A stretch of 64,000 nucleotides of DNA from Zopfochytrium polystomum (lineage: Eukaryota > Chytridiomycota > Chytridiomycetes > Chytridiales > Chytridiaceae): NCBI GenBank assembly GCA_025765615.1, contig JAIVFJ010000268.1, positions 7,501-71,500 on the forward strand, given 5' to 3'. Under the pieces are notes generated by a model. That model worked only from the letters and a program-made list of their open reading frames with translations. It was not told where the DNA came from and searched no databases. The translations under genes were made by a program, and so were the position numbers. Of this stretch, positions 40,901 through 53,730 are shown piece by piece. Positions within the stretch are counted from its first letter, which is position 1, and each line of letters opens with the position of its first letter.

Positions 40901-43181
40901 GCCCAACAGTCAGCATGTCTCAAACTTGGTACCTTCCCAATTGAAGGGAGCGCTCTAACCACTGAGCAAGGAAGCCCTGTGCCAGCAGTTGAGCAAACAC
41001 TGAGTCACTCGATCTGCAGCTGTTGTACAGAATAATAATAATAATAATGGCACAAATAATAATAGTGGCAGGTGACGTAGGGGCGACAACAAGTGTCAGT
41101 CAGTGGTTTACGTGGACAACCAAACATAATAAAATAATAATATATACAGCGGAGTCAAGCTGAATGCGTGTATAACGCGCTTCGAGACAGGTGGATAATC
41201 CTCACAATTATCAGTGAAAGAGCGGGTATACACTCTTTTATTTGAGGTCACAGGCTTGACAGCCTGTCATTCTCACACACGTCCCCCCTTCAAGAAGAGA
41301 TGCGCCCCCGCCCATACATATCACCCCACACCTTTTCTCACATTATGCTTCCTCCCTCTCTTGATGAATGCCACTCTGTTCTTGAGTCCCTTGCTTCCAA
41401 TAAGGCTCCTGGCCCCTCCCAACTCTCCCATGAACTCCTACTCTTCTCTGGCCCAAACGCAATCTCTCTCTTCCTCTCCCTTGTCCAACGAACCTTCCTT
41501 GTCCTCAATATTTCCTCCACATGGACACTCACTGCCATCTTCCCAATCCCAAAGAAAGACGCGTGGGGTGGCGACGTATCTAACCTTCGGCCTATCAGTC
41601 TCTGCAAAATCGCCGCCAAAGTGGTTCAGGGCATCTGTCTCCGTCGCTTTTCCCATATCCTCTCCTCTTCTCCTGAGATTCTTAAAGGCTGTAACTTCTC
41701 TGCCCTCCCTGGTTCTTCCTCTGATCCCCCCATCCATCTGGTCTGCTCCGCTCTTGAATACTGTCATGAAACCTCCTCTCCCCTCTTCTTACTCCTCAAT
41801 GACATCAAGAGGGCCTTTGACAGTGCAGCTGTTGCTGGCCTTGTTTCTGCCTGGTACCGCATCCACCTACCTGAGTCTTACGTCCAAATGCGTGTCAACA
41901 CCCAAGCTTGCTCTCGTTCCTTTGTCATCACCGCTTTCAGCCCATCTCCCACATTCTCTATCGGCACCATGATCCAGCAAGGCTCTTTGGCAGGCCCCCT
42001 CGACTGGCAAATCTTCTGGGATCCGGTCCACTGCGCACTTGACAAGCACACCCTTGGTATCACCTTTTCAGTCACCCCACTGCCCACAATATGTACTCCT
42101 CTCTTCACGCCGAACCCCCCAATCTCAGTTTCCGTATTTTTGGTGGACGACACCAACACTCTCTCAAGCTCGCTCCTTGACCTTCAGCAGCAGGCCAACA
42201 TCCTTCACGAATATCAGTCACACAACAGCATTGAGTCTAATACCCGCAAAATCTTCATCTCAGCAGCTAACATCCCAGCCAACAGCCCTCGTCAGATTCA
42301 GTGGGGCCAGACCCTTCTTCCCATACAACCTACCTCCGTCACCTTCCACCACCTTGGGAACTTCTTCACAGCTGATGGTTGTTCAAATTCCGCTTGCCAG
42401 CAGATCTCTGCTGCCATTTCAGATGTTCTCACTACAATCTAAGGAAAGGTGATGGGGGACATGCTTGCAGCATACATCCTTCGTAACGTTTACTCCCTTG
42501 CATTCGTTTCCTTTGGAAATCTGCCATCCTTCCTCGCACTTTCCGTCTCAATGAAACCTTCATCCACTATCCACCACCATCTCTTATACGATGTCCCTGA
42601 TCTTTACACAGAATATTTTTCAGATATGTTTGCTGATTTGCACCACCGCCTCAACGACCCCTCCTTGATTGAGGCGACTCTCGAAATAATAGCTTTTGGG
42701 TAAATCGGGCAACGAGCACCTTTCCTTCAACCTCTCATTCCCTCTATGATCTTATCACTTACCTTTTCGGTTTCTTCTTACCCACCTTCAAGGTCGTACC
42801 AATAACGAGTGTCAGCGACGCCGGAAAGCTTTCCTTTGCTCCCCCAGCATTCCGCATCATGCCGCATATTTCCGCCATCCTTCCAACCATTGCGAATGGT
42901 TTCTGGAAACCAGACAGGGCGGCTGGTCCCAACACATTCGTCCTTACATTCAACATTCCGGTGTGGAAGGGCCGTCTGCCATTCAAGCCAATCCCATCAG
43001 ACCCACCAGCCGCTTCATTCTTTTCCCTTCTCTCAGTCCGCTCCTTGGACCTATCCCAACGCCGCGAAAATGGGATCCCCCCGCCCCCCGTTTTTCTCTT
43101 TTTATTTATTTATTTATTTTATTTTTTTTTTTGAAAAACTATTTACTGAATCCCGCACAATCGCGGGCTAGGCGCTGCCGG
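37979..43181. repeat. Tandem array unit 2 (5203 bp)
   Basis: Same order as unit 1, nearly identical to unit 3. First exon at 38,836, retroelement from about 39,104, reverse transcriptase 41,300-42,442, ectodomain fragment about 42,747-43,075. Confidence 0.9.
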
Positions 43182-43323
43182 CCACTCGTGGATCGTCGAA
43201 ATCGCCAAGCTGGAGGGATCGTTCTTTACGATGCTGAAAAAGTTTGCCGAGGCCGTGCGCGCCAACAAATCGCTGGTCACCGGCGGCGCGAGCACCCAAA
43301 GAAAGTCGATGGCAAAAGAGTAG
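38836..43323 (+). pseudogene. Receptor-like gene disrupted by a retroelement (unit 2)
   Basis: As in unit 1, but the first exon frame is open: 93 residues if the GTGAGT at about 38,971 is not used as a donor. The ectodomain fragment has one T fewer near 42,771 (TCGGTTTCTTC), and the last exon ends at TAG 43,321-43,323. Confidence 0.7.
41300..42442 (+). CDS. LINE-type reverse transcriptase domain (unit 2)
   Basis: Same 380-residue frame as in unit 1, with the same motifs and no break. Identical protein as far as I can compare. Confidence 0.75.
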   Translation: MRPRPYISPHTFSHIMLPPSLDECHSVLESLASNKAPGPSQLSHELLLFSGPNAISLFLSLVQRTFLVLNISSTWTLTAIFPIPKKDAWGGDVSNLRPISLCKIAAKVVQGICLRRFSHILSSSPEILKGCNFSALPGSSSDPPIHLVCSALEYCHETSSPLFLLLNDIKRAFDSAAVAGLVSAWYRIHLPESYVQMRVNTQACSRSFVITAFSPSPTFSIGTMIQQGSLAGPLDWQIFWDPVHCALDKHTLGITFSVTPLPTICTPLFTPNPPISVSVFLVDDTNTLSSSLLDLQQQANILHEYQSHNSIESNTRKIFISAANIPANSPRQIQWGQTLLPIQPTSVTFHHLGNFFTADGCSNSACQQISAAISDVLTTI

Positions 43324-46300
43324 AAGAGCGAAAAAAAAATAGACCCAGAGGTAAAAGAATGGAGGTGTTTAGAGGCGGGGACAGAGGAGGACTCTAGAGT
43401 CTCCCGATCAGTCTTTTATAGATATGTCTCAAGGCGCTGTTTGAAATGAACTGTCGTTGCTTCGCTCAATTTAATGTCCACTGTATCGCGATGGAGATTC
43501 ACGAGAATATCGCGCGTATCGCTAATCATATCGATTTGAAACATTTGGAGGAACGGATTTTTTGCAACATGCCGGGGGGGTCCACGCCCCACCCTCCTTG
43601 TTCTTTGCATTGAAGCGTTTTACCAGACATGATCGTTAGGCAGAACTGACTGGTTAGTTGCAAGAGGCATAAGATGGACCCCAGACTATACTTTTTTTTA
43701 TTTTTATTTTATTTTTAGGCACTACTTTTAGGGGGTGGTTCAAGTGAGTCCCCCTTTGGCGAATAGAAAAAACGACAAAAAAAAAAAAAGAAAATTTGTT
43801 TTTATGGTGGGAAAAAAGGAGAGGATGGTATATCAAAAAAAGCGAAGCACTTGAACCGTGCCTGACATTAAGTAAGGGGTCGTTTCAAGCCCGTCGCCTT
43901 TGTCCAAAATTACATTTCCGCAAAAAGGCTTTTCAAACGGCGACGACGTCCCCGTTTGGCCACAGTCACATGACCAGTGGAAAAACACCTGCAGCAACGG
44001 TCAAACGCGGCTGAGATCGTCCCTCAAAGTTGCGAGTGATGGATACTCCAGTCGTGAACAACACCACCACAGAGCCTACCGCAGTAACTACTGAAGGGCT
44101 GCCTGCTGGTTTGCCGCAAATCGGATCGCCTGTTCCGACTGCCATTCAAGGCTTGGAAACAGCAATGACTAACGTGAGTGAAGTACGTGCAACAACTGTC
44201 AATTCGTCCTCCCCACCAACACGGTATGCTCCCAGCATTGCAGTGAACAGGTGGAACGTTGGTTTTGCCCCCCTTTTTTTTTTCCCTCCACCCTTTCCCT
44301 CCCACGTGTGAGACTGTGCTCTCTAAATCTCCTCACCCTGGGCTGGAGGTGGAAATAGAGCAATGGCCTAAATACCAATCCTATCTAATGAAAAGGCTAA
44401 AGAAGGTGTCTAGGGGTCGCCAGACAGGAAAATGTATTTGGAGTCTACTAAAGCCCATCATCAAACACAAAAGAAACTCTTTAAACACAAAAAAGAGCAG
44501 CTATCACACATCTAAAAGGGAAACATAAGAAAAGTGTGACAAAGGTGGCACTATCACAAACGAAAGTGCAAAATGCCTCTGGTCCAAGACACAGAGAAAC
44601 CCTAGTGGCAAAGCCAAAGGGACCAAATCACTCAGTAAGAAATGAGACTTAGGGCAACAAAGGGGGCGCCTAAGGCAGCACCAACCAATCTGTGCCAGCT
44701 CCTTCCCAAGGCAGAAGCCAAGGGGGAAGGCAAGAGAGTGGGGAGGAAAGTGGCCAGGTGCCAACCTGTTGGAGGTACCACCTTGGAGCACCAGCTCCCT
44801 CTCTGCTAAAGACAAGCCCTAAGTTGGAGGGGGTTGGACACAAAGGGCAAACACAAGGAACAGTTAGTATGCAGAGATGCCTGTTGGATCAAACCAGAAC
44901 TGTTTTCCACTTAACAGAACCAGACACATCTTGTCTCACTCCCAAGAGAGGTTCCAACTCAATCCAAGGAGGGGGCACACAGGGTGGGAGACAGTGGGAC
45001 TCTTCTTGCTTCATCCTACTAGGACACAGACATCTGCCTCACCAGGCCAGAGGAATCTCCTATCGTAGAAGCAAGGAAGGTTAAAACCCACTCCCACACA
45101 CAAGTGTGACACCATGACATCGCAGGCATTAACCTGAGAGAAAGAGGGTCTGAACCCAGTGAAGACCGGACCCACCAGAGGCCACAGGAGCCAACAACCA
45201 GGGAGATGGGGGCATACCTGAGAGACCATTCCTGCAGCAGTACCTGACCAGCCACCTCATTCATATCACCTTGAGAAACCTGGATTTGACTAGATGTATT
45301 GACAGGAACCTAGAGGCACCACCACAGATTTATCCTCTATCCTTCCATCACCAAGTGGCTCCTACCCAGTCCAACCCAAACAGCATGCAGAATGGTGAGG
45401 TGCACTGGGGATTGAACCCAACACACTGCCATGATGGCCAAGAGGAACCAACCCTCCAGTCACACACCAGGGGACTGCAACCCCCAGCTCACACACACAG
45501 TCAGGAAGAAAAGGGCTGGCAAGGGACTTCAGGTACAGTCAACAAGAAGGGGGGCAGCAGTTTAAATAGGAGAGGGTTGGAATCACAGGGAGGAGAGGAA
45601 AAAGGAGGGAAAACACATACAAAACAACAAACAATAAATAAAACAGTAAAGAACAGAATGGGTGGGTGATTCACCAAAAATGGGGCTGAGCCATCAACAA
45701 GGAGAGACAGCTCAGAGAATCATGGGGCCATTTCTTGGCAGACAGCCACCAGAGCAGAGTGGAGGAACTGACAAGAAATGATTCGTGCAGACAAGAAGAC
45801 AGTCACCACAGCCACAGAAAGAAAGGAAGACACACAAAGAGAGACAGTAAACAAACAATTAAATAAAAGATAAAACAAGAAAAAGAGCAAAACAAAGGAA
45901 AATACTAATTGAAAAAATAAGTAAAAATCTTCAACAGAAAGAGAAAAAAAAGCCCTGTCTTCTCATACCTCTCATACCACTCATATGAGGCATTACATCA
46001 TGGTAGCTGGGCATCTGGACTTTGCACTTCTCCCACAGAAGTGGTTCAGTCCTTAGTCATTCCAAAAGTGAGGGGTTATTAGCTGGACATTGTGGACTTT
46101 GCAGCCCAACAGTCAGCATGTCTCAAACTTGGTACCTTCCCAATTGAAGGGAGCGCTCTAACCACTGAGCAAGGAAGCCCTGTGCCAGCAGTTGAGCAAA
46201 CACTGAGTCACTCGATCTGCAGCTGTTGTACAGAATAATAATAATAATAATGGCACAAATAATAATAGTGGCAGGTGACGTAGGGGCGACAACAAGTGTC

Positions 46301-48386
46301 AGTCAGTGGTTTACGTGGACAACCAAACATAATAAAATAATAATATATACAGCGGAGTCAAGCTGAATGCGTGTATAACGCGCTTCGAGACAGGTGGATA
46401 ATCCTCACAATTATCAGTGAAAGAGCGGGTATACACTCTTTTATTTGAGGTCACAGGCTTGACAGCCTGTCATTCTCACACACGTCCCCCCTTCAAGAAG
46501 AGATGCGCCCCCGCCCATACATATCACCCCACACCTTTTCTCACATTATGCTTCCTCCCTCTCTTGATGAATGCCACTCTGTTCTTGAGTCCCTTGCTTC
46601 CAATAAGGCTCCTGGCCCCTCCCAACTCTCCCATGAACTCCTACTCTTCTCTGGCCCAAACGCAATCTCTCTCTTCCTCTCCCTTGTCCAACGAACCTTC
46701 CTTGTCCTCAATATTTCCTCCACATGGACACTCACTGCCATCTTCCCAATCCCAAAGAAAGACGCGTGGGGTGGCGACGTATCTAACCTTCGGCCTATCA
46801 GTCTCTGCAAAATCGCCGCCAAAGTGGTTCAGGGCATCTGTCTCCGTCGCTTTTCCCATATCCTCTCCTCTTCTCCTGAGATTCTTAAAGGCTGTAACTT
46901 CTCTGCCCTCCCTGGTTCTTCCTCTGATCCCCCCCATCCATCTGGTCTGCTCCGCTCTTGAATACTGTCATGAAACCTCCTCTCCCCTCTTCTTACTCCT
47001 CAATGACATCAAGAGGGCCTTTGACAGTGCAGCTGTTGCTGGCCTTGTTTCTGCCTGGTACCGCATCCACCTACCTGAGTCTTACGTCCAAATGCGTGTC
47101 AACACCCAAGCTTGCTCTCGTTCCTTTGTCATCACCGCTTTCAGCCCATCTCCCACATTCTCTATCGGCACCATGATCCAGCAAGGCTCTTTGGCAGGCC
47201 CCCTCGACTGGCAAATCTTCTGGGATCCGGTCCACTGCGCACTTGACAAGCACACCCTTGGTATCACCTTTTCAGTCACCCCACTGCCCACAATATGTAC
47301 TCCTCTCTTCACGCCGAACCCCCCAATCTCAGTTTCCGTATTTTTGGTGGACGACACCAACACTCTCTCAAGCTCGCTCCTTGACCTTCAGCAGCAGGCC
47401 AACATCCTTCACGAATATCAGTCACACAACAGCATTGAGTCTAATACCCCGCAAAATCTTCATCTCAGCAGCTAACATCCCAGCCAACAGCCCTCGTCAG
47501 ATTCAGTGGGGCCAGACCCTTCTTCCCATACAACCTACCTCCGTCACCTTCCACCACCTTGGGAACTTCTTCACAGCTGATGGTTGTTCAAATTCCGCTT
47601 GCCAGCAGATCTCTGCTGCCATTTCAGATGTTCTCACTACAATCTAAGGAAAGGTGATGGGGGACATGCTTGCAGCATACATCCTTCGTAACGTTTACTC
47701 CCTTGCATTCGTTTCCTTTGGAAATCTGCCATCCTTCCTCGCACTTTCCGTCTCAATGAAACCTTCATCCACTATCCACCACCATCTCTTATACGATGTC
47801 CCTGATCTTTACACAGAATATTTTTCAGATATGTTTGCTGATTTGCACCACCGCCTCAACGACCCCTCCTTGATTGAGGCGACTCTCGAAATAATAGCTT
47901 TTGGGTAAATCGGGCAACGAGCACCTTTCCTTCAACCTCTCATTCCCTCTATGATCTTATCACTTACCTTTTCGGTTTCTTCTTACCCACCTTCAAGGTC
48001 GTACCAATAACGAGTGTCAGCGACGCCGGAAAGCTTTCCTTTGCTCCCCCAGCATTCCGCATCATGCCGCATATTTCCGCCATCCTTCCAACCATTGCGA
48101 ATGGTTTCTGGAAACCAGACAGGGCGGCTGGTCCCAACACATTCGTCCTTACATTCAACATTCCGGTGTGGAAGGGCCGTCTGCCATTCAAGCCAATCCC
48201 ATCAGACCCACCAGCCGCTTCATTCTTTTCCCTTCTCTCAGTCCGCTCCTTGGACCTATCCCAACGCCGCGAAAATGGGATCCCCCCGCCCCCCGTTTTT
48301 CTCTTTTTATTTATTTATTTATTTTATTTTTTTTTTTGAAAAACTATTTACTGAATCCCGCACAATCGCGGGCTAGGCGCTGCCGG
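43182..48386. repeat. Tandem array unit 3 (5205 bp)
   Basis: Nearly identical to unit 2. First exon at 44,039, retroelement from about 44,307. The reverse transcriptase (46,503-47,647) carries an extra C near 46,930 and another near 47,449. Confidence 0.9.
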
Positions 48387-48529
48387 CCACTCGTGGATCG
48401 TCGAAAATCGCCAAGCTGGAGGGATCGTTCTTTACGATGCTGAAAAAGTTTGCCGAGGCCGTGCGCGCCAACAAATCGCTGGTCACCGGCGGCGCGAGCA
48501 CCCAAAGAAAGTCGATGGCAAAAGAGTAG
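44039..48529 (+). pseudogene. Receptor-like gene disrupted by a retroelement (unit 3)
   Basis: Same layout. The last exon has one extra A near 48,406 (TCGAAAATCG), which shifts its frame relative to the other units. Confidence 0.7.
46503..47647 (+). pseudogene. LINE-type reverse transcriptase domain, frameshifted (unit 3)
   Basis: An extra C in a C-run near 46,930 ends the first frame after 152 residues. The core continues in the next frame to about 47,449, where another extra C shifts it again. Both changes are in homopolymers. Confidence 0.7.
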
Positions 48530-51500
48530 AAGAGCGAAAAAAAAATAGACCCAGAGGTAAAAGAATGGAGGTGTTTAGAGGCGGGGACAGAGGAGGACTC
48601 TAGAGTCTCCCGATCAGTCTTTTATAGATATGTCTCAAGGCGCTGTTTGAAATGAACTGTCGTTGCTTCGCTCAATTTAATGTCCACTGTATCGCGATGG
48701 AGATTCACGAGAATATCGCGCGTATCGCTAATCATATCGATTTGAAACATTTGGAGGAACGGATTTTTTGCAACATGCCGGGGGGGTCCACGCCCCACCC
48801 TCCTTGTTCTTTGCATTGAAGCGTTTTACCAGACATGATCGTTAGGCAGAACTGACTGGTTAGTTGCAAGAGGCATAAGATGGACCCCAGACTATACTTT
48901 TTTTTATTTTTATTTTATTTTTAGGCACTACTTTTAGGGGGTGGTTCAAGTGAGTCCCCCTTTGGCGAATAGAAAAAACGACAAAAAAAAAAAAAGAAAA
49001 TTTGTTTTTATGGTGGGAAAAAAGGAGAGGATGGTATATCAAAAAAAGCGAAGCACTTGAACCGTGCCTGACATTAAGTAAGGGGTCGTTTCAAGCCCGT
49101 CGCCTTTGTCCAAAATTACATTTCCGCAAAAAGGCTTTTCAAACGGCGACGACGTCCCCGTTTGGCCACAGTCACATGACCAGTGGAAAAACACCTGCAG
49201 CAACGGTCAAACGCGGCTGAGATCGTCCCTCAAAGTTGCGAGTGATGGATACTCCAGTCGTGAACAACACCACCACAGAGCCTACCGCAGTAACTACTGA
49301 AGGGCTGCCTGCTGGTTTGCCGCAAATCGGATCGCCTGTTCCGACTGCCATTCAAGGCTTGGAAACAGCAATGACTAACGTGAGTGAAGTACGTGCAACA
49401 ACTGTCAATTCGTCCTCCCCACCAACACGGTATGCTCCCAGCATTGCAGTGAACAGGTGGAACGTTGGTTTTGCCCCCCTTTTTTTTTTTCCCTCCACCC
49501 TTTCCCTCCCACGTGTGAGACTGTGCTCTCTAAATCTCCTCACCCTGGGCTGGAGGTGGAAATAGAGCAATGGCCTAAATACCAATCCTATCTAATGAAA
49601 AGGCTAAAGAAGGTGTCTAGGGGTCGCCAGACAGGAAAATGTATTTGGAGTCTACTAAAGCCCATCATCAAACACAAAAGAAACTCTTTAAACACAAAAA
49701 AGAGCAGCTATCACACATCTAAAAGGGAAACATAAGAAAAGTGTGACAAAGGTGGCACTATCACAAACGAAAGTGCAAAATGCCTCTGGTCCAAGACACA
49801 GAGAAACCCTAGTGGCAAAGCCAAAGGGACCAAATCACTCAGTAAGAAATGAGACTTAGGGCAACAAAGGGGGCGCCTAAGGCAGCACCAACCAATCTGT
49901 GCCAGCTCCTTCCCAAGGCAGAAGCCAAGGGGGAAGGCAAGAGAGTGGGGAGGAAAGTGGCCAGGTGCCAACCTGTTGGAGGTACCACCTTGGAGCACCA
50001 GCTCCCTCTCTGCTAAAGACAAGCCCTAAGTTGGAGGGGGTTGGACACAAAGGGCAAACACAAGGAACAGTTAGTATGCAGAGATGCCTGTTGGATCAAA
50101 CCAGAACTGTTTTCCACTTAACAGAACCAGACACATCTTGTCTCACTCCCAAGAGAGGTTCCAACTCAATCCAAGGAGGGGGCACACAGGGTGGGAGACA
50201 GTGGGACTCTTCTTGCTTCATCCTACTAGGACACAGACATCTGCCTCACCAGGCCAGAGGAATCTCCTATCGTAGAAGCAAGGAAGGTTAAAACCCACTC
50301 CCACACACAAGTGTGACACCATGACATCGCAGGCATTAACCTGAGAGAAAGAGGGTCTGAACCCAGTGAAGACCGGACCCACCAGAGGCCACAGGAGCCA
50401 ACAACCAGGGAGATGGGGGCATACCTGAGAGACCATTCCTGCAGCAGTACCTGACCAGCCACCTCATTCATATCACCTTGAGAAACCTGGATTTGACTAG
50501 ATGTATTGACAGGAACCTAGAGGCACCACCACAGATTTATCCTCTATCCTTCCATCACCAAGTGGCTCCTACCCAGTCCAACCCAAACAGCATGCAGAAT
50601 GGTGAGGTGCACTGGGGATTGAACCCAACACACTGCCATGATGGCCAAGAGGAACCAACCCTCCAGTCACACACCAGGGGACTGCAACCCCCAGCTCACA
50701 CACACAGTCAGGAAGAAAAAGGGCTGGCAAGGGACTTCAGGTACAGTCAACAAGAAGGGGGGCAGCAGTTTAAATAGGAGAGGGTTGGAATCACAGGGAG
50801 GAGAGGAAAAAGGAGGGAAAACACATACAAAACAACAAACAATAAATAAAACAGTAAAGAACAGAATGGGTGGGTGATTCACCAAAAATGGGGCTGAGCC
50901 ATCAACAAGGAGAGACAGCTCAGAGAATCATGGGGCCATTTCTTGGCAGACAGCCACCAGAGCAGAGTGGAGGAACTGACAAGAAATGATTCGTGCAGAC
51001 AAGAAGACAGTCACCACAGCCACAGAAAGAAAGGAAGACACACAAAGAGAGACAGTAAACAACAATTAAATAAAAGAAAAACAAGAAAAAGAGCAAAACA
51101 AAGGAAATACTAATTGAAAAATAAGTAAAAATCTTCAACAGAAAGAGAAAAAAAGCCCTGTCTTCTCATACCTCTCATACCACTCATATGAGGCATTACA
51201 TCATGGTAGCTGGGCATCTGGACTTTGCACTTCTCCCACAGAAGTGGTTCAGTCCTTAGTCATTCCAAAAGTGAGGGGTTATTAGCTGACATTGTGGACT
51301 TTGCAGCCCAACAGTCAGCATGTCTCAAACTTGGTACCTTCCCAATTGAAGGGAGCGCTCTAACCACTGAGCAAGGAAGCCCTGTGCCAGCAGTTGAGCA
51401 AACACTGAGTCACTCGATCTGCAGCTGTTGTACAGAATAATAATAATAATAATGGCACAAATAATAATAGTGGCAGGTGACGTAGGGGCGACAACAAGTG

Positions 51501-53575
51501 TCAGTCAGTGGTTTGACGTGGACAACCAAACATAATAAAATAATAATATATACAGCGGAGTCAAGCTGAATGCGTGTATAACGCGCTTCGAGACAGGTGG
51601 ATAATCCTCACAATTATCAGTGAAGAGCGGGTATACACTCTTTTATTTGAGGTCACAGGCTTGACAGCCTGTCATTCTCACACACGTCCCCCCTTCAAGA
51701 AGAGATGCGCCCCCGCCCATACATATCACCCCACACCTTTTCTCACATTATGCTTCCTCCCTCTCTTGATGAATGCCACTCTGTTCTTGAGTCCCTTTGC
51801 TTCCAATAAGGCTCCTGGCCCCTCCAACTCTCCCATGAACTCCTACTCTTCTCTGGCCCAAACGCAATCTCTCTCTTCCTCTCCCTTGTCCAACGAACCT
51901 TCCTTGTCCTCAATATTTCCTCCACATGGACACTCACTGCCATCTTCCCAATCCCAAAGAAACGCGTGGGGTGGCGACGTATCTAACCTTCGGCCTATCA
52001 GTCTCTGCAAAATCGCCGCCAAAGTGGTTCAGGGCATCTGTCTCCGTCGCTTTTCCCATATCCTCTCCTCTTCTCCTGAGATTCTTAAAGGCTGTAACTT
52101 CTCTGCCCTCCCTGGTTCTTCCTCTGATCCCCCCATCCATCTGGTCTGCTCCGCTCTTGAATACTGTCATGAAACCTCCTCTCCCCTCTTCTCTCCTCAA
52201 TGACATCAAGAGGGCCTTTGACAGTGCAGCTGTTGCTGGCCTTGTTCTGCCTGTACCGTCCCCGCATCCACCTACCTGAGTCTTACGTCCAAATGCGTGT
52301 CAACACCCAAGCTTGCTCTCGTTCCTTTGTCATCACCGCTTTCAGCCCATCTCCCACATTCTCTATCGGCACCATGATCCAGCAAGGCTCTTTGGCAGGC
52401 CCCCTCGACTGGCAAATCTTCTGGGATCCGGTCCACTGCGCACTTGACAAGCACACCCTTGGTATCACCTTTTCAGTCACCCCACTGCCCACAATATGTA
52501 CTCCTCTCTTCACGCCGAACCCCCCAATCTCAGTTTCCGTATTTTTGGTGGACGACACCAACACTCTCTCAAGCTCGCTCCTTGACCTTCAGCAGCAGGC
52601 CAACATCCTTCACGAATATCAGTCACACAACAGCATTGAGTCTAATACCCGCAAAATCTTCATCTCAGCAGCTAACATCCCAGCCAACAGCCCTCGTCAG
52701 ATTCAGTGGGCCAGACCCTTCTTCCCATACAACCTACCTCCGTCACCTTCCACCACCTTGGGAACTTCTTCACAGCTGATGGTTGTTCAAATTCCGCTTG
52801 CCAGCAGATCTCTGCTGCCATTTCAGATGTTCTCACTACAATCTAAGGAAAGTGATGGGGGACATGCTTGCAGCATACATCCTTCGTAACGTTTACTCCC
52901 TTGCATTCGTTTCCTTGGAAATCTGCCATCCTTCCTCGCACTTTCCGTCTCAATGAAACCTTCATCCACTATCCACCACCATCTCTATACGATGTCCCTG
53001 ATCTTACACAGAATATTTTTCAGATATGTTTGCTGATTTGCACCACCGCCTCAACGACCCCTCCTTGATTGAGGCGACTCTCGAAATAATAGCTTTTGGG
53101 TAAATCGGGCAACGAGCACCTTTCCTTCAACCTCTCATTCCCTCTATGATCTTATCACTTACCTTTTCGGTTTTCTTCTTACCCACCTTCAAGGTCGTAC
53201 CAACGAGTGTCAGCGACGCCGGAAAGCTTTCCTTTGCTCCCCCAGCATTCCGCATCATGCCGCATATTTCCGCCATCCTTCCAACCATTGCGAATGGTTT
53301 CTGGAAACCAGACAGGGCGGCTGGTCCCAACACATTCGTCCTTACATTCAACATTCCGGTGTGGAAGGGCCGTCTGCCATTCAAGCCAATCCCATCAGAC
53401 CCACCAGCCGCTTCATTCTTTTCCCTTCTCTCAGTCCGCTCCTTGGACCTATCCCAACGCCGCGAAAATGGGATCCCCCCGCCCCCCGTTTTTCTCTTTT
53501 TATTTATTATTTATTTTTTTTTTGAAAAACTATTTACTGAATCCCGCACAATCGCGGGCTAGGCGCTGCTGCCGG
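48387..53575. repeat. Tandem array unit 4 (5189 bp), indel-rich second half
   Basis: First exon at 49,245. The first 2.6 kb match units 2-3 closely. From about 51,060 onwards, one- to three-base gaps and insertions appear every 50-150 bp without matching substitutions. The reverse transcriptase region is 51,705-52,846, in several frames. Confidence 0.88.
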
Positions 53576-53730
53576 CCACTCGTGGATCGTCGAAATCGCC
53601 AAGCTGGAGGGATCGTTCTTTACGATGCTGAAAAAGTTTGCCGAGGCCGTGCGCGCCAACAAATCGCTGGTCACCGGCGGCGCGAGCACCCAAAGAAAGT
53701 CGATGGCAAAAGAGAAGAGCGAAAAAAATA
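49245..53730 (+). pseudogene. Receptor-like gene disrupted by a retroelement (unit 4)
   Basis: Same layout. The last exon has lost the TAG (AAAGAGAAGAGC at about 53,709), so the frame reads past the usual end. This falls in the indel-rich stretch and may be a consensus error. Confidence 0.65.
51705..52846 (+). pseudogene. LINE-type reverse transcriptase domain, multiply frameshifted (unit 4)
   Basis: The motifs are spread over three frames because of many one- to three-base indels (e.g. near 51,797, 51,824, 51,961, 52,192, 52,246, 52,710). The catalytic DD pair is still present at about 52,550. Confidence 0.7.
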